DNA of 64,000 nucleotides from Sulfolobus sp. A20 (GCF_001719125.1 NZ_CP017006.1:868001-932000), one strand, 5' to 3'; positions 51,251-62,187 are shown, counted from the first letter of the stretch. The notes: a model not told the origin generated them from the letters alone. Numbers and translations are program-made.

Positions 51251-52261
51251 TTACGGCATATCTATAGCAATTTTACCTAAATTTTTAGAAATATAGTCGG
51301 CTAATTCTTTAGAATGTCCTTTTCTGCCTCCATCTGTAATTATGTATTTGGCAGAAGTATTTTCCACATAATATAGTAAATCATCAAAATCAGCGTGATC
51401 GCTGTAAGGTACCAAAAATGACTTTTCATCTATTTTTTTAATTAAGGTATTAAATTCCCATCCACTTAATAGAAAGTTAAAATGGGTTTTTCTTCGTCTC
51501 TTAAACTCATTAAAGTGAGAGAACTTTATATACCAATTGTCTCGTAATATTTCTTTAGTTTCACGATTATTCTCTTCAAATACATCTGTAATTTTAAACC
51601 CGTATTTTTTAACTATATTTGTGATCTTATATATCTTTCCATTAGTTATAAAAGGAGCGTCAATACCTAACTCTCTCAATTTTATCATTATCTCTTGTAT
51701 TTTTCCATGATAACCAAATATCTCAACTGGACCATGCATTAAAGCATCCCTTATATAATCAGCAAATAGTATTTCTATGTCTTCCTTAAAGGGCCTTTTG
51801 AATTCAGGTCTTCCGTACGTAGCCTCAATTATTAATATGTCTGGATTCAGTATTGGCGTCCCTTTACCTGGGTTCTTAAAATCGCCGGTATATCCTATTT
51901 GAAGACCATTTTTTAGCTCTATTAACACTTGAGCGGATCCTATAACGTGTTCAGCTCTTTTTAATGTTATATTTTCATCCTCAATGTTGAGTTTAATATC
52001 ATAGTTTACTCCAAAGGTTTTTCTTGGTGGTATCGAATAATCTAAATTCAAAATTTCAAGAGTTACTGAAGTCGCAATAATCCCTTGACAAATTCTTATA
52101 CTTTTCTCAAGATCTTTTATGTGATCTGCGTGAAAATGTGTAGCTACTCTGAATGGTCTATCGTGATGCCCATCTATCGTAAAATTATTTCCGACCAGTA
52201 TGGCTCCATTGGGAAGAATCTTTACAAGATCTCGAATATACACATTCAGACTATTATTCAT
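51251..52261 (-). CDS. Metallo-beta-lactamase nuclease beside DNA ligase
   Basis: The T-HFHADH motif (about residue 41) and GYTGDFKNPG, followed by PYSDHADFDDLL and C-terminal ITDGGRKGH, place it in the beta-CASP/SNM1-like MBL nucleases (exonuclease or mRNA 3'-end-processing type). It starts two nt after the DNA ligase stop, so they are cotranscribed. A DNA-end processing role is inferred from that partner. Confidence 0.82.
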   Translation of the reverse strand: MNNSLNVYIRDLVKILPNGAILVGNNFTIDGHHDRPFRVATHFHADHIKDLEKSIRICQGIIATSVTLEILNLDYSIPPRKTFGVNYDIKLNIEDENITLKRAEHVIGSAQVLIELKNGLQIGYTGDFKNPGKGTPILNPDILIIEATYGRPEFKRPFKEDIEILFADYIRDALMHGPVEIFGYHGKIQEIMIKLRELGIDAPFITNGKIYKITNIVKKYGFKITDVFEENNRETKEILRDNWYIKFSHFNEFKRRRKTHFNFLLSGWEFNTLIKKIDEKSFLVPYSDHADFDDLLYYVENTSAKYIITDGGRKGHSKELADYISKNLGKIAIDMP

Positions 52262-52263
52262 TA

Positions 52264-54078
52264 TTAAATATTAGCGTTTTCTTCTGACTGGCTAGTATCT
52301 ACCTTTTTCTTTAACTGTCTCTTATACATCTCTAAGATCTCTTCAGTTGTAGTAGCATCCTCTGGACCTTTATCTTCTCTCCATCTTATGAATCTAGGAA
52401 ATCTGATTGATAATCCAGAATCTTTAGCTATCATATCTTGGCAACATGAATGTAAGGGAGAGAGTGTTATCTCGGCACCTATTATTTCCGCTACATATAA
52501 TGGCTCTACCCACACGTCAGGCTCCATTTTAGAATTTACTCTAGGATGTTTGGTTTGCCTCTTTATCTCATTCAATTTCTTTTGTAAATCATCTAGTTGT
52601 TCATCAGAGAATCCACTAGCTACCTTGCATACTGAATCAAAAGTATCAGTGGATGGATTGTAAGCTGCCATCAATAATGAACTTAATTTTCCACCTCTTT
52701 TGCCTTTTCCGTAGAAACCTCCTATTACTACTAAATCTACCGTGTCAGCCATTTCACTCTGGTAGTCACGCTTTAACTTTATCCATAGCCATCCTCTAGC
52801 TCCAGCTTGATAAATCGAATCTTTACTTAAGGATTTAACCATCACCCCTTCTGTTCCATCAGATATTGCTTGATAAAAGAATTGTTTCAATACATTTACA
52901 TTATCCGTCATGATATGGTTAGCTATTTTTACTTTATCATTATTTTTTACAATAGCTTCTAAAATTTTCCTTCGATCTTGCAAAGGTCTATTAGTATAAT
53001 CTTCGTCGTTATATAGCATTAGGTCAAATAAAAACACGTTAACCGGGTAACTCTTAATAGCTTCATGAATATCAGATTTTCTCTTTCTATGCATTAGCTC
53101 TTGAAATGGTCTAATTTCTCCACTCTCTGGATCTATAGCTACAATCTCACCCTCAATTATGAACTTGTCTCCATCTATAAACTCACTAATGTAATCTACG
53201 ACATCTGGGTACTGTGAGGTTATGTTTTCTAATCTTCTGGAAAAGATATAGATTTTATTCCCATCCTTGTGTATTTGAGCTCTTTCCCCATCATATTTAT
53301 AGTCAACTAAGGCTAAACCACCAACTTTTTTCAATATTTCCTCTGGATCTGAGAGCCTTTCTGCTAACATTGGTCTAATAGGAATTCCTGCCTCAGGCTT
53401 GACAGTTTTTAATGCTTCAATGCCGTTTTCCATTAGAATTTTTGCAATGTTACCTAGGTCAGCTCTAACGTTATATGCTCTTTCTATTATTTCTGAATTA
53501 TTTTGCCCACCTCCAAATGCAATAGCTAAAGCATCTATAATTGTTGCATCACCTATTCCAACTCTTAGTCTGCCTTCAACGAATCTTACTAAGAATTTAG
53601 CTTCTAGTGGATCTGCCTTTTTTAGCAATCCAGCCAGTAACCTAATTTTTAAATCTCTACTGCCTTCGCCAGTTGTTAATGCTATCTTACTTAGCGTAGA
53701 GTAAGTTTCTTCTAGACTCAATCCTTCATCAGTTTTACCAGTATTCAGAAAACTTAAAATTGAAGAGGATTGTTGTTTACTCTTTAACATTCTAGCTACT
53801 TCTCCAAGATCTCCTAACTTTTTGTTTAAACCTTCTACTTCACTCTCTTTAACATTAGTAGCTATACTGATTGCCTTAATAAGGAATTTCTCTCCAATAC
53901 CTAATTCTGGATAACCCAAGAAGTCTGGCCATAATTTTCCTTGGATAATATAAATTACTTTGTCTACGTTTTCCTTGTCAGCCTTGCTTAACAGATCAGA
54001 GAGTAAGGCCGTTAATTGCAATCTTGAGGAAATTTTTTCCAATTTGTCAAAATAATCTGCGATAACTTTAAACTGCAT
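52264..54078 (-). CDS. lig: ATP-dependent DNA ligase
   Basis: Lysine adenylated in [13 protein letters not shown] (about residue 260) and [21 protein letters not shown], motif V in WIKLKRDYQ are all present, with the archaeal-specific N-terminal DNA-binding domain before them. 604 aa, usual for Sulfolobales replicative ligase. Acts with FEN1 and PCNA in Okazaki fragment maturation. Followed by an MBL nuclease gene. Confidence 0.97.
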   Translation of the reverse strand: MQFKVIADYFDKLEKISSRLQLTALLSDLLSKADKENVDKVIYIIQGKLWPDFLGYPELGIGEKFLIKAISIATNVKESEVEGLNKKLGDLGEVARMLKSKQQSSSILSFLNTGKTDEGLSLEETYSTLSKIALTTGEGSRDLKIRLLAGLLKKADPLEAKFLVRFVEGRLRVGIGDATIIDALAIAFGGGQNNSEIIERAYNVRADLGNIAKILMENGIEALKTVKPEAGIPIRPMLAERLSDPEEILKKVGGLALVDYKYDGERAQIHKDGNKIYIFSRRLENITSQYPDVVDYISEFIDGDKFIIEGEIVAIDPESGEIRPFQELMHRKRKSDIHEAIKSYPVNVFLFDLMLYNDEDYTNRPLQDRRKILEAIVKNNDKVKIANHIMTDNVNVLKQFFYQAISDGTEGVMVKSLSKDSIYQAGARGWLWIKLKRDYQSEMADTVDLVVIGGFYGKGKRGGKLSSLLMAAYNPSTDTFDSVCKVASGFSDEQLDDLQKKLNEIKRQTKHPRVNSKMEPDVWVEPLYVAEIIGAEITLSPLHSCCQDMIAKDSGLSIRFPRFIRWREDKGPEDATTTEEILEMYKRQLKKKVDTSQSEENANI

Positions 54079-54110
54079 AATACTAATTAGTTTGTGTGAC
54101 TTAATAATTT

Positions 54111-54166
54111 TTAAATGATGATACTCGGCAATTCTGAGATGTGAAGAATCAGAGTTACGCTGAAAA
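54111..54166 (+). ncRNA. C/D box guide sRNA
   Basis: In the 107-nt gap after lig: C box ATGATGA (54115-54121), 12-nt guide, D' box CTGA (54134-54137), three-base spacer, C' box GTGAAGA (54141-54147), 12-nt guide, and D box CTGA (54160-54163). Both guides are 12 nt, the canonical archaeal spacing. Each would direct 2'-O-methylation at the target base paired with the fifth guide nucleotide from the D or D' box. Targets not assigned. Confidence 0.82.
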
Positions 54167-54185
54167 ATTGGATATTTTCTTGTAT

Positions 54186-55103
54186 TTAATTTTTATTTAA
54201 AACATCTTTAACCGCTTTTCTTACTGCATCTTTAGAGGTAAGTTTTGGTTTCCAACCCAACTTTTTTATCTTAGTTATATCTAATAGCATAAACCTCACA
54301 TCACCGGGCCATCCTCTACCTTCTCCTGCGTCCTCATATATAATTTTAGGATTGACGTTCATCTCACTCATAACAATATTTGCTATTTCGTCCACAGTAA
54401 TCCAATCTTCATTTCCCACATTATATACATTAAAAGTATTATTATCCCTAGTTTCTAGTACGAAGAATGCTTCAATTAGATCATCTATGTAAAGGTAACT
54501 TTTTCTTTGCTTTCCATTCCCTAAGATTTTCAATACGTTAGGGTTACTCTTTAACTTATTTACGAAATCAATAATTACTCCATGCGTAACTCTGCCACCT
54601 ATTATATTAGCTAATCTAGTTATAATACTTTTAATACCATATTGCCTAGCATAATAATCCACTATATTTTCGCACAGTAATTTAAATAAACCATAGTTTG
54701 AGATGGGTTTTAATTCTGCTGTTTCTGGAGTTGGTATTATATTTGACTCTCCATATACTGTAGACGAAGAAGTAAAGATTACTTTTAGCGCATCTTTTTT
54801 CCTAGCCAGTTCCATAACATTCAACGTAACTCTTACATCTCTCTCAAAATGTTCTAAAATATTTGTCATTGACGACTTGACATCAGGGTGTGCAGCAAGA
54901 TGATAAAAAATTGCACCCTTTTCTATTTCGTTAAATTCATTCGTTATAGGTATCCTAAGATCATATTTCATAGTTTTAGCATCTCTATTTATATAATTTC
55001 CTAGGGAAAAGTCATCTATTACTACGACTTCTGAACCTTTTTTTATTAGATGGTCTGTTAAATGTCCTCCTATGTATCCTGCTCCTCCGAGAATAACATA
55101 CAA
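54186..55103 (-). CDS. NAD-dependent sugar epimerase/dehydratase
   Basis: SDR-extended family: [19 protein letters not shown] is the NAD loop, the catalytic Tyr/Lys in [13 protein letters not shown] with [10 protein letters not shown] before it. It acts on nucleotide sugars such as UDP-glucose/galactose, precise substrate open. The frame is open to 55130, but the TTG at 55103 starts at YVILGGAG and is the likelier start. Possible role in glycans of the S-layer or N-glycosylation. Confidence 0.82.
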   Translation of the reverse strand: MYVILGGAGYIGGHLTDHLIKKGSEVVVIDDFSLGNYINRDAKTMKYDLRIPITNEFNEIEKGAIFYHLAAHPDVKSSMTNILEHFERDVRVTLNVMELARKKDALKVIFTSSSTVYGESNIIPTPETAELKPISNYGLFKLLCENIVDYYARQYGIKSIITRLANIIGGRVTHGVIIDFVNKLKSNPNVLKILGNGKQRKSYLYIDDLIEAFFVLETRDNNTFNVYNVGNEDWITVDEIANIVMSEMNVNPKIIYEDAGEGRGWPGDVRFMLLDITKIKKLGWKPKLTSKDAVRKAVKDVLNKN

Positions 55104-55174
55104 AGTTAGATCACAGATGATTATTAGCATAATTATTTATTAAAGTAAAGGACGTGAAAGTTGTAACTTTCCAA

Positions 55175-55477
55175 TCAGTTATTCCTATTTTTCTCTACCT
55201 TAGCTACGATATTATTAAAAATTAACTTAATTGTATAATTCTTACTTTTTATTTTCTTTACTGAAATTATAAGATTTACCTTCTTGTCCCTAGGATACTT
55301 TTTATCTTTTATTATTATTGGGTCTAATCCCAGATTTTTTGATTCAGTTAAAATATCTTCTATGGTAATTTTATACTGGATTTTTCTAACTCTTCTACCT
55401 TTAGATCTGCTGTTTGATAAGAAATATGAAGGCCAAATAACTATTCTGTTTTCATCTTTAAGATCCCTTAGACTCAT
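55175..55477 (-). CDS. srp19: Signal recognition particle subunit SRP19
   Basis: NRIVIWPSYFLSNSRSKGRRVRK and LGLDPIIIKDKKYPRDKKV are the SRP19 7S RNA-binding segments. The start MSLRDLKDENRI at 55477 is used; an in-frame upstream ATG at 55507 extends the chain over S8e. It overlaps rps8e by 20 nt. SRP19 assembles SRP54 on 7S RNA for membrane targeting. Confidence 0.92.
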   Translation of the reverse strand: MSLRDLKDENRIVIWPSYFLSNSRSKGRRVRKIQYKITIEDILTESKNLGLDPIIIKDKKYPRDKKVNLIISVKKIKSKNYTIKLIFNNIVAKVEKNRNN

Positions 55478-55859
55478 CTCTAACCAACACTGCATTAATA
55501 ACTCCATCTTGACCTGGTCTAGACTTAACTATTGCAATGCCTGCTTCAGTTCTTATCTTAGCCCCTCTTATAATAATTCCTCTTCTAGCCAGCTCCTTAT
55601 TGGCAGGAGTTTCAATCACTTCTAATATCTTAACTTTCTTAGCAGTATTATTAGCAGGATCTATTAGGTTGGCAAAGCTTGCATACTTTAACCTCACTTT
55701 AAAATTACCACCTAATATTCTTTCTTTAACTCTCGTATCTTCAGATGAGATGGTAGTAAATGTAGGAGGGCTGCCAATTTCATATTTTCTCTTATCTCTA
55801 TTTTTTCCCTTTAACCCGCCAGATATTTTTCTATTGTCTGGGCCTTGATAAAATCCCAT
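55458..55859 (-). CDS. rps8e: 30S ribosomal protein S8e
   Basis: MGFYQGPDNRKISGGLKG begins the archaeal S8e; GNFKVRLKYASFANLIDP and IIRGAKIRTEAGIAIVKSRPGQDG follow. 133 aa, basic. Located between uppS (42-nt gap) and srp19 (overlap), likely one operon. Confidence 0.95.
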   Translation of the reverse strand: MGFYQGPDNRKISGGLKGKNRDKRKYEIGSPPTFTTISSEDTRVKERILGGNFKVRLKYASFANLIDPANNTAKKVKILEVIETPANKELARRGIIIRGAKIRTEAGIAIVKSRPGQDGVINAVLVRDESKGS

Positions 55860-55901
55860 AATTAACGCCGAGTTTAAAATCTAGATCACAAGAATAAAAA
55901 C

Positions 55902-56690
55902 TTAAGCCCCAAAGTTACGTTTTCTTTTTTGATATGATCTAATGGCTCTCCATAAATCTATTTTTCTAAACTCTGGCCAATAAGCTTCGCAGAAGAAGAG
56001 TTCTGAGTATGCTATATGCCACAATAAGAAATTACTTATTCTAACTTCCCCTGAAGTTCTAATAACCAGATCAATGTCTCCTAGTTCACTATCATAAAAA
56101 TACTTTCTAAATAACTCTTCATTTACATCTTCTTTCTTTATTTTTCCATCTTTGTAGTCTTTAATAATTTTTGTTACTGCATCTATAATTTCTTGTCGTC
56201 CACCATAACATATTGCCAAAGTTAATTTCCTTTTATAATACCTAGAGGTTTTCTCTATTATTTTATGAATGTATTGCTGCAACTCCAGTGGTAGTTTATC
56301 AAGCTTACCTATAGCATTAACTCTTATTTCATATCTATCGATTATAGGATCACTTAATAACTCCTCTAGTCCTCTCCTTATATAACTTAATACTATAGAC
56401 AGTTCCTCAGTGCTTCTCTTCTCACAGTTTTCAGTTGAAAGCGCGAATACAGTTATGTTTTGAATCCCTAGATTAAGTAACCAAATTAAAACTTCTTTCA
56501 ATTTCCTATATCCATAAAAGTATGCATCGCCAAGAGAAAGATTATTTAATCTAGCCCATCTTCTGTTTCCGTCTGGTATGATCCCCACATGCTTAGGTAG
56601 GGGCCCATCTTTTATTTCTCTCCATAATGTCATTTCATAAATTTTATATATCGGCCTTAAGACTAATCTTTTTAGCTTCTCTTTTGCCAT
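55902..56690 (-). CDS. uppS: cis-Polyprenyl diphosphate synthase (UPP synthase type)
   Basis: [14 protein letters not shown] contains the catalytic Asp in the IPDGNRR motif, followed by the GYRKLKEVL helix, [17 protein letters not shown] and the C-terminal [20 protein letters not shown]. It condenses isopentenyl diphosphate in cis to the polyprenyl carrier for N-glycosylation lipids. Overlaps lysK by 19 nt, so it is coupled with the lysine genes. Confidence 0.95.
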   Translation of the reverse strand: MAKEKLKRLVLRPIYKIYEMTLWREIKDGPLPKHVGIIPDGNRRWARLNNLSLGDAYFYGYRKLKEVLIWLLNLGIQNITVFALSTENCEKRSTEELSIVLSYIRRGLEELLSDPIIDRYEIRVNAIGKLDKLPLELQQYIHKIIEKTSRYYKRKLTLAICYGGRQEIIDAVTKIIKDYKDGKIKKEDVNEELFRKYFYDSELGDIDLVIRTSGEVRISNFLLWHIAYSELFFCEAYWPEFRKIDLWRAIRSYQKRKRNFGA

Positions 56691-57715
56691 AACTCTTCTA
56701 TTGCTAGCATATACGTCTTTACACCTATATATATTTCATCCAAACTGATTTTTTCTTGATCTGTATGTTCTAAAGAAGAATTGCCAGGTCCATATCCTGC
56801 TATATTATAGCAGATCTTATTTAAAATGTTCATGTCACTAGTTCCTGCCTTTCTAACTAATCTAGGCTTAAGTTGTTGTTTTAATAAAGCTCTCATTAAA
56901 GATTTTACTACATCGTTATTTGTGCTTACTTTTACTGGTGGTGTTTCATCGATTACTTTAATTTCACACTCCTTAAAAATATTCTGAACTTCGTCAAGTA
57001 TTCTATCTCTATTATCATTAATAGCATATCTAATATCTAAGTGTAGATACACTTTAGAGGGGGTCACGTTAAATGTATCACCTGCATTTATAACTGTTGG
57101 GACAATTGAAACTTTATCGAATTTTTCGGGTGGTTTGTATATTTCTAATATTTTTTTAGAAATATCTACTATTAAATTATTTCTTGCTGAAGATGAGTGT
57201 TCTGAGTTACCATAGCATTGAATATCAAGTTGAATGGATCCTCTATACTCTATTACTATGTCAGTAGTATTTGTTGGTTCCCCTACTATACAATGTCTAT
57301 AGTTCGAGCTAAGGGAAACTAACTCTCTGGCACCTATGCTAGTGCTTTCTTCATCCGTGAGTGCAGCTACTGTAACTTTTATTCCTCTTTCATTAAGTAA
57401 CCATGCAGCTAAAATCATCCCTACTAGTGGTCCCTTCGCATCAACTGCTCCTCTTCCATAGATTGTCTCACCTTCTTCCTTAGGAGGTATGAAGCCAGGT
57501 ACTGTATCAACATGAGAGGCTAATAGTACATCTCCTTCGCCAAGTATAAAAGAATTTGATTTAGGTAGTATTTTTAGTTTTAAATTAAGTTGATTTGAAA
57601 TCTTCTCAAAAAATGCTGTTGAAGTCCTTTCATTTTTAGAGGGCGTGTAAATAGATAAAATATCAAGAAGTAACTCTTTTGCTTTCTGTTTCACTAATTC
57701 CTTTTCTTGCAGCAT
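56672..57715 (-). CDS. lysK: LysW-lysine/ornithine hydrolase
   Basis: M20-family metallopeptidase: [11 protein letters not shown] (metal His and Asp), [32 protein letters not shown] with catalytic Glu-Glu, and the C-terminal RKAGTSDMN. LysK releases lysine, and in Sulfolobus ornithine, from the LysW carrier. Its start overlaps lysJ by 53 nt in another frame. Confidence 0.92.
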   Translation of the reverse strand: MLQEKELVKQKAKELLLDILSIYTPSKNERTSTAFFEKISNQLNLKLKILPKSNSFILGEGDVLLASHVDTVPGFIPPKEEGETIYGRGAVDAKGPLVGMILAAWLLNERGIKVTVAALTDEESTSIGARELVSLSSNYRHCIVGEPTNTTDIVIEYRGSIQLDIQCYGNSEHSSSARNNLIVDISKKILEIYKPPEKFDKVSIVPTVINAGDTFNVTPSKVYLHLDIRYAINDNRDRILDEVQNIFKECEIKVIDETPPVKVSTNNDVVKSLMRALLKQQLKPRLVRKAGTSDMNILNKICYNIAGYGPGNSSLEHTDQEKISLDEIYIGVKTYMLAIEELWQKRS

Positions 57716-58826
57716 CTGAAGCCCACTCCATATCTGCTTGTGTTATTAAATAAGGTGGTAAAAATCTTATAGTAGAAATTCCTGCCTTTAAGGATAAGAC
57801 CTTTTCGTCTTGGATTACCTTTATTGCTTGAGAGGGATTAAATCTGAGATCAATTCCGATCATTAATCCTAACCCTCTTATTTCTCTAACTGATTTAAAG
57901 TCACGTAATTTTTCTTCGAGTAATTTCATGAATAATCTACCTTTTTCTTCTGCTTGATATGGCACGTTTTCGTTTACGAGCACTTTACAAGATGCTGTAA
58001 CAGCAGCTGCTGCCAATGGATTTCCACCATAAGTCGAACCATGGTCGCCTTCTTCTAGTGCTTCACTTATCCATTCTGGTAAAAATACAACACTCACTGG
58101 AAATCCTCCACCTATTGCCTTTCCTGCCGTTAAAATATCCGGTTGGATGCCAAAGTGTTGATATGCCCATATTTTACCGGTTCTCCCAAAACCTGTTTGC
58201 ACTTCATCAATTATAAGTAGTGAACCGGTCTTTTGTGTTATTTCACGTAAACTTTTCATAAACTCTTGTTTAGCTGGTATTACTCCTCCCTCTCCTTGTA
58301 TTGGCTCTACGATAACCCCAGCTACCTCTTCATTTATTTGTTTTAATAAGTCTAAATTGTTATATTCCAAGAATTCGACTGGCGTTAAGAGAGGTTCAAA
58401 AGGTTCTCTATACTTCTTATTCCAAGTAACGGATAGTGCTCCTACTGTTCTTCCGTGAAAAGAGTTTTTAAACGCAATTATTTTCTTTCTTTTTGTCACC
58501 TTTCTCACTATTTTTAAAGCTAACTCTACTGCTTCAGATCCGCTATTTAGTAAAAATGCGTTATCTAGATTATCTGGCTTTACACGATCAAGTTCTTTTA
58601 TCATTTCCTCTCTTATCGGAGTATCAAATGCTGGTGATAATGTTACTATTTGATTAAGCTGCTTGGTTAAATATTCTATGACGGTCTTGTTTCTATGTCC
58701 AAGAAAAGCTACACCATGTCCTGCATGCATATCTAAATATTTTGTTCCATTAATATCCCATACATATTGACCTTCTCCTTTAACTATTTTTAGACCTCTA
58801 TCTTGATAAAACTTGAGAAGCTTCAT
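57663..58826 (-). CDS. lysJ: LysW-aminoadipate/glutamate semialdehyde aminotransferase
   Basis: Class III aminotransferase: [41 protein letters not shown] and the PLP lysine in [15 protein letters not shown] (about residue 236). It transaminates the LysW-bound semialdehyde to LysW-lysine or -ornithine. One nt downstream of lysX; 387 aa. Confidence 0.93.
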   Translation of the reverse strand: MKLLKFYQDRGLKIVKGEGQYVWDINGTKYLDMHAGHGVAFLGHRNKTVIEYLTKQLNQIVTLSPAFDTPIREEMIKELDRVKPDNLDNAFLLNSGSEAVELALKIVRKVTKRKKIIAFKNSFHGRTVGALSVTWNKKYREPFEPLLTPVEFLEYNNLDLLKQINEEVAGVIVEPIQGEGGVIPAKQEFMKSLREITQKTGSLLIIDEVQTGFGRTGKIWAYQHFGIQPDILTAGKAIGGGFPVSVVFLPEWISEALEEGDHGSTYGGNPLAAAAVTASCKVLVNENVPYQAEEKGRLFMKLLEEKLRDFKSVREIRGLGLMIGIDLRFNPSQAIKVIQDEKVLSLKAGISTIRFLPPYLITQADMEWASDAARKGISETESKRVTS

Positions 58827-59678
58827 TCACCTTTTCACCCATTCAGCAATTTTCTTTAATAAAAATTCTGACAAATTAAAGTTATTTACTCTTACAGTAT
58901 TTTTATACTCCGGAACCCCATTCACTTCATCGACAATGTATCCTCTTTCCTTATCTTCAAATACGTCGATCCCTAGGAAAAATCCTCCTACTATTTTTTG
59001 TACTTTTAATGCAATTTCCCTAATCTCTTCATCTATTTTGAGAGGAAGTGCTTTAGCACCTAGAGCAGTGTTAGTTCTCCAGTTCCCCTCATTTACTCTA
59101 TATATTCCGACAGGAACTTCGTCTCCTATTACAAAAACTCTAATATCTCTATTAGGTTTATTTATGAATTCTTGTACATAAAATATATCTTTATACTTTT
59201 GGTTTGTAAATTCTTGATATTCTAAATAACTATATAAAGTATCAGCATTATCAGCCTTAGCTACCATCCTTCCCCAACTTCCTTCAACTGGTTTTACAAC
59301 AACTGGAAATCCAAGTTTCTTAGCATATTCTAACGCAGATATTCTATTAAACGCTACATAAGTTTTAGGAACGTTAATATTATGTTTTGATAATAAATAG
59401 GTTGTAAATATTTTATTTTCACATAAAATAAGATTATTATAATCATTAATCACATGGTAGCCCATCTGCTCTATTATAAAAGAAGTTACGAGGGCTCTAT
59501 TATGAGAGACGTTTCTTTGCAAAAAAATATCTATATCTTCATTTAATTTTAGCTCATTAGAAAAAAACACTGTATCCTTAGTATACAATGGATATAGCTT
59601 AAAACCTAACTTTTTACTCTCCTCGACTAAGTTTTTTTCCTCCCATCGCAAAATATCATACAATAATCCTATTCTCAC
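58827..59678 (-). CDS. lysX: LysW-alpha-aminoadipate ligase (ATP-grasp)
   Basis: ATP-grasp chain with [27 protein letters not shown] (nucleotide Lys, P-loop) and GIDVFE...[11 protein letters not shown] (metal binding). It attaches alpha-aminoadipate to the C-terminal Glu of LysW. GTG start overlapping the lysW stop as GTGA. An ArgX-type preference for glutamate cannot be excluded by eye, but the context with lysM is that of LysX. Confidence 0.88.
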   Translation of the reverse strand: MRIGLLYDILRWEEKNLVEESKKLGFKLYPLYTKDTVFFSNELKLNEDIDIFLQRNVSHNRALVTSFIIEQMGYHVINDYNNLILCENKIFTTYLLSKHNINVPKTYVAFNRISALEYAKKLGFPVVVKPVEGSWGRMVAKADNADTLYSYLEYQEFTNQKYKDIFYVQEFINKPNRDIRVFVIGDEVPVGIYRVNEGNWRTNTALGAKALPLKIDEEIREIALKVQKIVGGFFLGIDVFEDKERGYIVDEVNGVPEYKNTVRVNNFNLSEFLLKKIAEWVKR

Positions 59679-59845
59679 TCTCCCCAGTCCTCGCCAACTT
59701 CTTCCGCTAATCTAAGATTTAATCTATTATTTTGCTTGATTATTTCTAATTGAGCGCCACACTCATGCTCTACAAGCTCTCCAGGTAACGCATCATCTTC
59801 TACACTTACATCTCCACCACATACTGGACATTTTAGGATTACCAT
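59675..59845 (-). CDS. lysW: Amino-group carrier protein LysW
   Basis: A 56-aa acidic zinc protein, [20 protein letters not shown] with a second half HECGAQLE, ending EDWGE. C-terminal Glu-Asp-Trp-Gly-Glu is the signature of LysW; its last Glu side chain carries the intermediate in lysine and arginine synthesis. Zinc ligands: CPVC, His and Cys. It leads the lysWXJK unit. Confidence 0.96.
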   Translation of the reverse strand: MVILKCPVCGGDVSVEDDALPGELVEHECGAQLEIIKQNNRLNLRLAEEVGEDWGE

Positions 59846-59911
59846 ATCAAGATCAGTTAGAGAGTATATGGTTTTGTGTTGAAAAACTTTTTAGTAATAA
59901 ATGGTACGTTT
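59846..59911 (-). promoter_or_regulatory. lysW promoter and candidate LysM operator
   Basis: The 66-nt gap between lysM and lysW is AT-rich. An 11-nt symmetric AAAAACTTTTT lies at 59882-59892, about 40 nt before the lysW start; Lrp-family regulators favour such AT-rich pseudo-palindromes, and LysM is known to act on this promoter in S. solfataricus. A CATATAC stretch near 59865-59871 is a possible TATA. Confidence 0.4.
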
Positions 59912-60340
59912 TTAGAACCATGTTCTAAGAATTATAGTACTATTAGTTCCTACTACACCTTGGATACTTCTAATCTCATCTATTGTTCTATTGATAGATG
60001 TGATGTTAGTTCCTCTAACTATTACTAAGATGTCATAGTCTCCAGTAGTTTCGTATACTACTTCTACTCCAGGTATTTTGGCTATTTTCTTAGATATTTC
60101 AGAAGTAGGAATTTGTGGGGTAGACTGAACCATAACCACTGCCCTTATTTCATTTTCCAATTCGTACTCAATGGTAAATCTTTTTATAATCCCCTGCCTT
60201 ACTAATTTTTCAATTCTTTTCCTAACTGCTGCTTCACTAACTTTCAGCTCCTTTGCTATTAATGTATATGGCGTTCTAGCATTCTTCTTTAAGATTTCTA
60301 ATATCTTTAAATCGCTATCATCTATACTAGGGCTAGGCAT
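59912..60340 (-). CDS. lysM: Lrp/AsnC-family lysine regulator LysM
   Basis: N-terminal HTH: DDSDLKILEILKKNARTPYTLIA, SEAAVRKRIEKLVRQGIIKRF; C-terminal RAM domain with VVYETTGDYDILVIV. 142 aa. LysM activates lysW transcription when lysine is low. It overlaps lysZ by eight nt and precedes lysW. Confidence 0.93.
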   Translation of the reverse strand: MPSPSIDDSDLKILEILKKNARTPYTLIAKELKVSEAAVRKRIEKLVRQGIIKRFTIEYELENEIRAVVMVQSTPQIPTSEISKKIAKIPGVEVVYETTGDYDILVIVRGTNITSINRTIDEIRSIQGVVGTNSTIILRTWF

Positions 60341-61127
60341 TTGTAATCACCGTCCCTTTTAGTTGTAAAGCATTACTAATAGGATTATCTTTCATTCCTG
60401 AAGCTATTATTACTTTTCCAATTCCATTTTCAATTGCTTCAGCACTCATTAAGAGTTTTCTATTCATGCCAGGTCCTATCTTAGATGCTAGTTCTCTAGC
60501 CTCCTCTGCCGTTAATTTATTGATCACCTTATTATCAACTAATACACCTTCTACATCTGATAGCATTACGAGAGTCTCAGGTTTAACGGCTTTACTTATA
60601 GCAAAAGCAGCTTGATCAGCATCAATATTTAGAGGTAACTTTTCCTCAATATCTAAAGCAAAAGGTGACAATATTATTGCATCAAATAACATAAGTAAAT
60701 TATTTATAACATCTCCTCTAATCTCCTTAACTTTACCTGTATAGCCACCATCAATTAATCGTTTTTTGCCCCTCTCATCAATTATAACTATTTTCTTTTT
60801 TCTTTCAGCAATTAGTAGTCCACCATCAACACCAGATATACCTATAGTGTTCTTTCCTAAGCTTAACAATTTCGATACTATCTGTTTATTTATAAGGCTC
60901 ATTGTCATAACATAAATATCAAGTTCTTCCCTACTCGTATACCTACTCTTGATACCCTCTGGAGAAGTTACAAATGTTGGTTCTATCCCCATTTTCTTAG
61001 AGTATTCTGTTACTATGTCTCCCCCTCCGTGTATTAGTATAAGCTTCTCCTTAATGTTTACAATATCATCTACTACTTTGTCTAGGGAATTTTTAACTAC
61101 TCTACCACCTATCTTTATTACAATCAT
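60333..61127 (-). CDS. lysZ: LysW-aminoadipate/glutamate kinase
   Basis: Amino acid kinase family (ArgB-like): VIKIGGRVV, LIHGGGDIVTEYSKKMG, NIDADQAAFAISKAV and MLSDVEGVLVDN motifs, and GPGMNRKLLMSAEAIENG at the C-terminus. Phosphorylates the LysW-bound alpha-aminoadipate. Followed by lysM and preceded by lysY with one nt gap. Confidence 0.93.
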   Translation of the reverse strand: MIVIKIGGRVVKNSLDKVVDDIVNIKEKLILIHGGGDIVTEYSKKMGIEPTFVTSPEGIKSRYTSREELDIYVMTMSLINKQIVSKLLSLGKNTIGISGVDGGLLIAERKKKIVIIDERGKKRLIDGGYTGKVKEIRGDVINNLLMLFDAIILSPFALDIEEKLPLNIDADQAAFAISKAVKPETLVMLSDVEGVLVDNKVINKLTAEEARELASKIGPGMNRKLLMSAEAIENGIGKVIIASGMKDNPISNALQLKGTVITNA

Positions 61128-61128
61128 C

Positions 61129-62187
61129 TTAACCAGGCCTCAAGGGTGCTATTTTTAAACCTTCATCCTCTTCAAATCCCATATTAATATTAAATGCTTG
61201 TACAGCTTGTCCTGCAGCTCCTTTCATTAGGTTATCAATTGCTGAAAACATAGTCAGTCTTAATACTCTTTTTTCCACTGCAAATCCCACGTCAGCAAAG
61301 TTACTGCCAATTACATATTTAGGGTCAGGATAAGGGTGTATGTTTCCTTTAACTACTCTTATGAATTTCTTCCCTCTATAGAACTCGGCTACTTTTTTCC
61401 ATATTTCAAGATCACTAATATCACTAGAGAGCCAACTGTGAGCAGAAGCCAAAGCACCTCTAACACTACTAACAGCGTGAGGAACAATACTAATCATAAT
61501 ACTGTCTTTAGCCAACCTAGATAGCTCTTGTTCTGCTTCAGCTGAGTGTCTGTGTCCTTCTGCTTCATAAGGTCTTATTGCATTCTGTCTCTCAGGATGA
61601 TGACTTCCTTCAGAGGGCTTAGCTCCACCCTCACTGCTACTTACTTTTACATCGCTTATAAACCTTTTACTTTCAGTTAATTTAGAGGCTACTATAGGTG
61701 CTAATGCTAATATCGTAGCAGTAGCATTACAACCCGGAGAAGCGATTAGCTTGGTGTTCTTTAGTTCCTCGTAATGTAATTCAGGTAAGCCATATACAGC
61801 TTTATCTAACAGATCTGGATAAGGATGTTCGATTCCATACCACATTTTATAAGCTTGAGGATCCTTCAGCCTAAAGTCGGCACTTAAGTCCACAACAGTT
61901 AGCCCTAATTCTAAGAGTTTCGGTACATAATTCATAGATACTCCATGGGGTAGGGCTAGAAATACTACATCTGCTTTCTGAGAAATTTGATCTATATCGA
62001 AGTTAGAGAAATTTTTTGAGATTAAACCTCTTAGGTTTGGGTGAACTAATGATATTGGTTTACCGGCATATTCCCTAGAAGTCACTAAACTTATTTCAGT
62101 TTTCGGATGAGTTACTAGTATTCTTAGTAACTCTCCTCCCGTATATCCTGAACCGCCTACTACTGCAACTCTAACTTTGTCTTTCAT
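61129..62187 (-). CDS. lysY: LysW-aminoadipate semialdehyde dehydrogenase
   Basis: ArgC-type reductase: VAVVGGSGYTGGELLRIL is the NADP loop, the catalytic Cys is in ASPGCNATATILAL (about residue 153), His in KVSSSEGGAKPSEGSHHPER region. 352 aa. Reduces the acyl phosphate made by LysZ. Divergent from a crenarchaeal hypothetical gene. Confidence 0.94.
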   Translation of the reverse strand: MKDKVRVAVVGGSGYTGGELLRILVTHPKTEISLVTSREYAGKPISLVHPNLRGLISKNFSNFDIDQISQKADVVFLALPHGVSMNYVPKLLELGLTVVDLSADFRLKDPQAYKMWYGIEHPYPDLLDKAVYGLPELHYEELKNTKLIASPGCNATATILALAPIVASKLTESKRFISDVKVSSSEGGAKPSEGSHHPERQNAIRPYEAEGHRHSAEAEQELSRLAKDSIMISIVPHAVSSVRGALASAHSWLSSDISDLEIWKKVAEFYRGKKFIRVVKGNIHPYPDPKYVIGSNFADVGFAVEKRVLRLTMFSAIDNLMKGAAGQAVQAFNINMGFEEDEGLKIAPLRPG

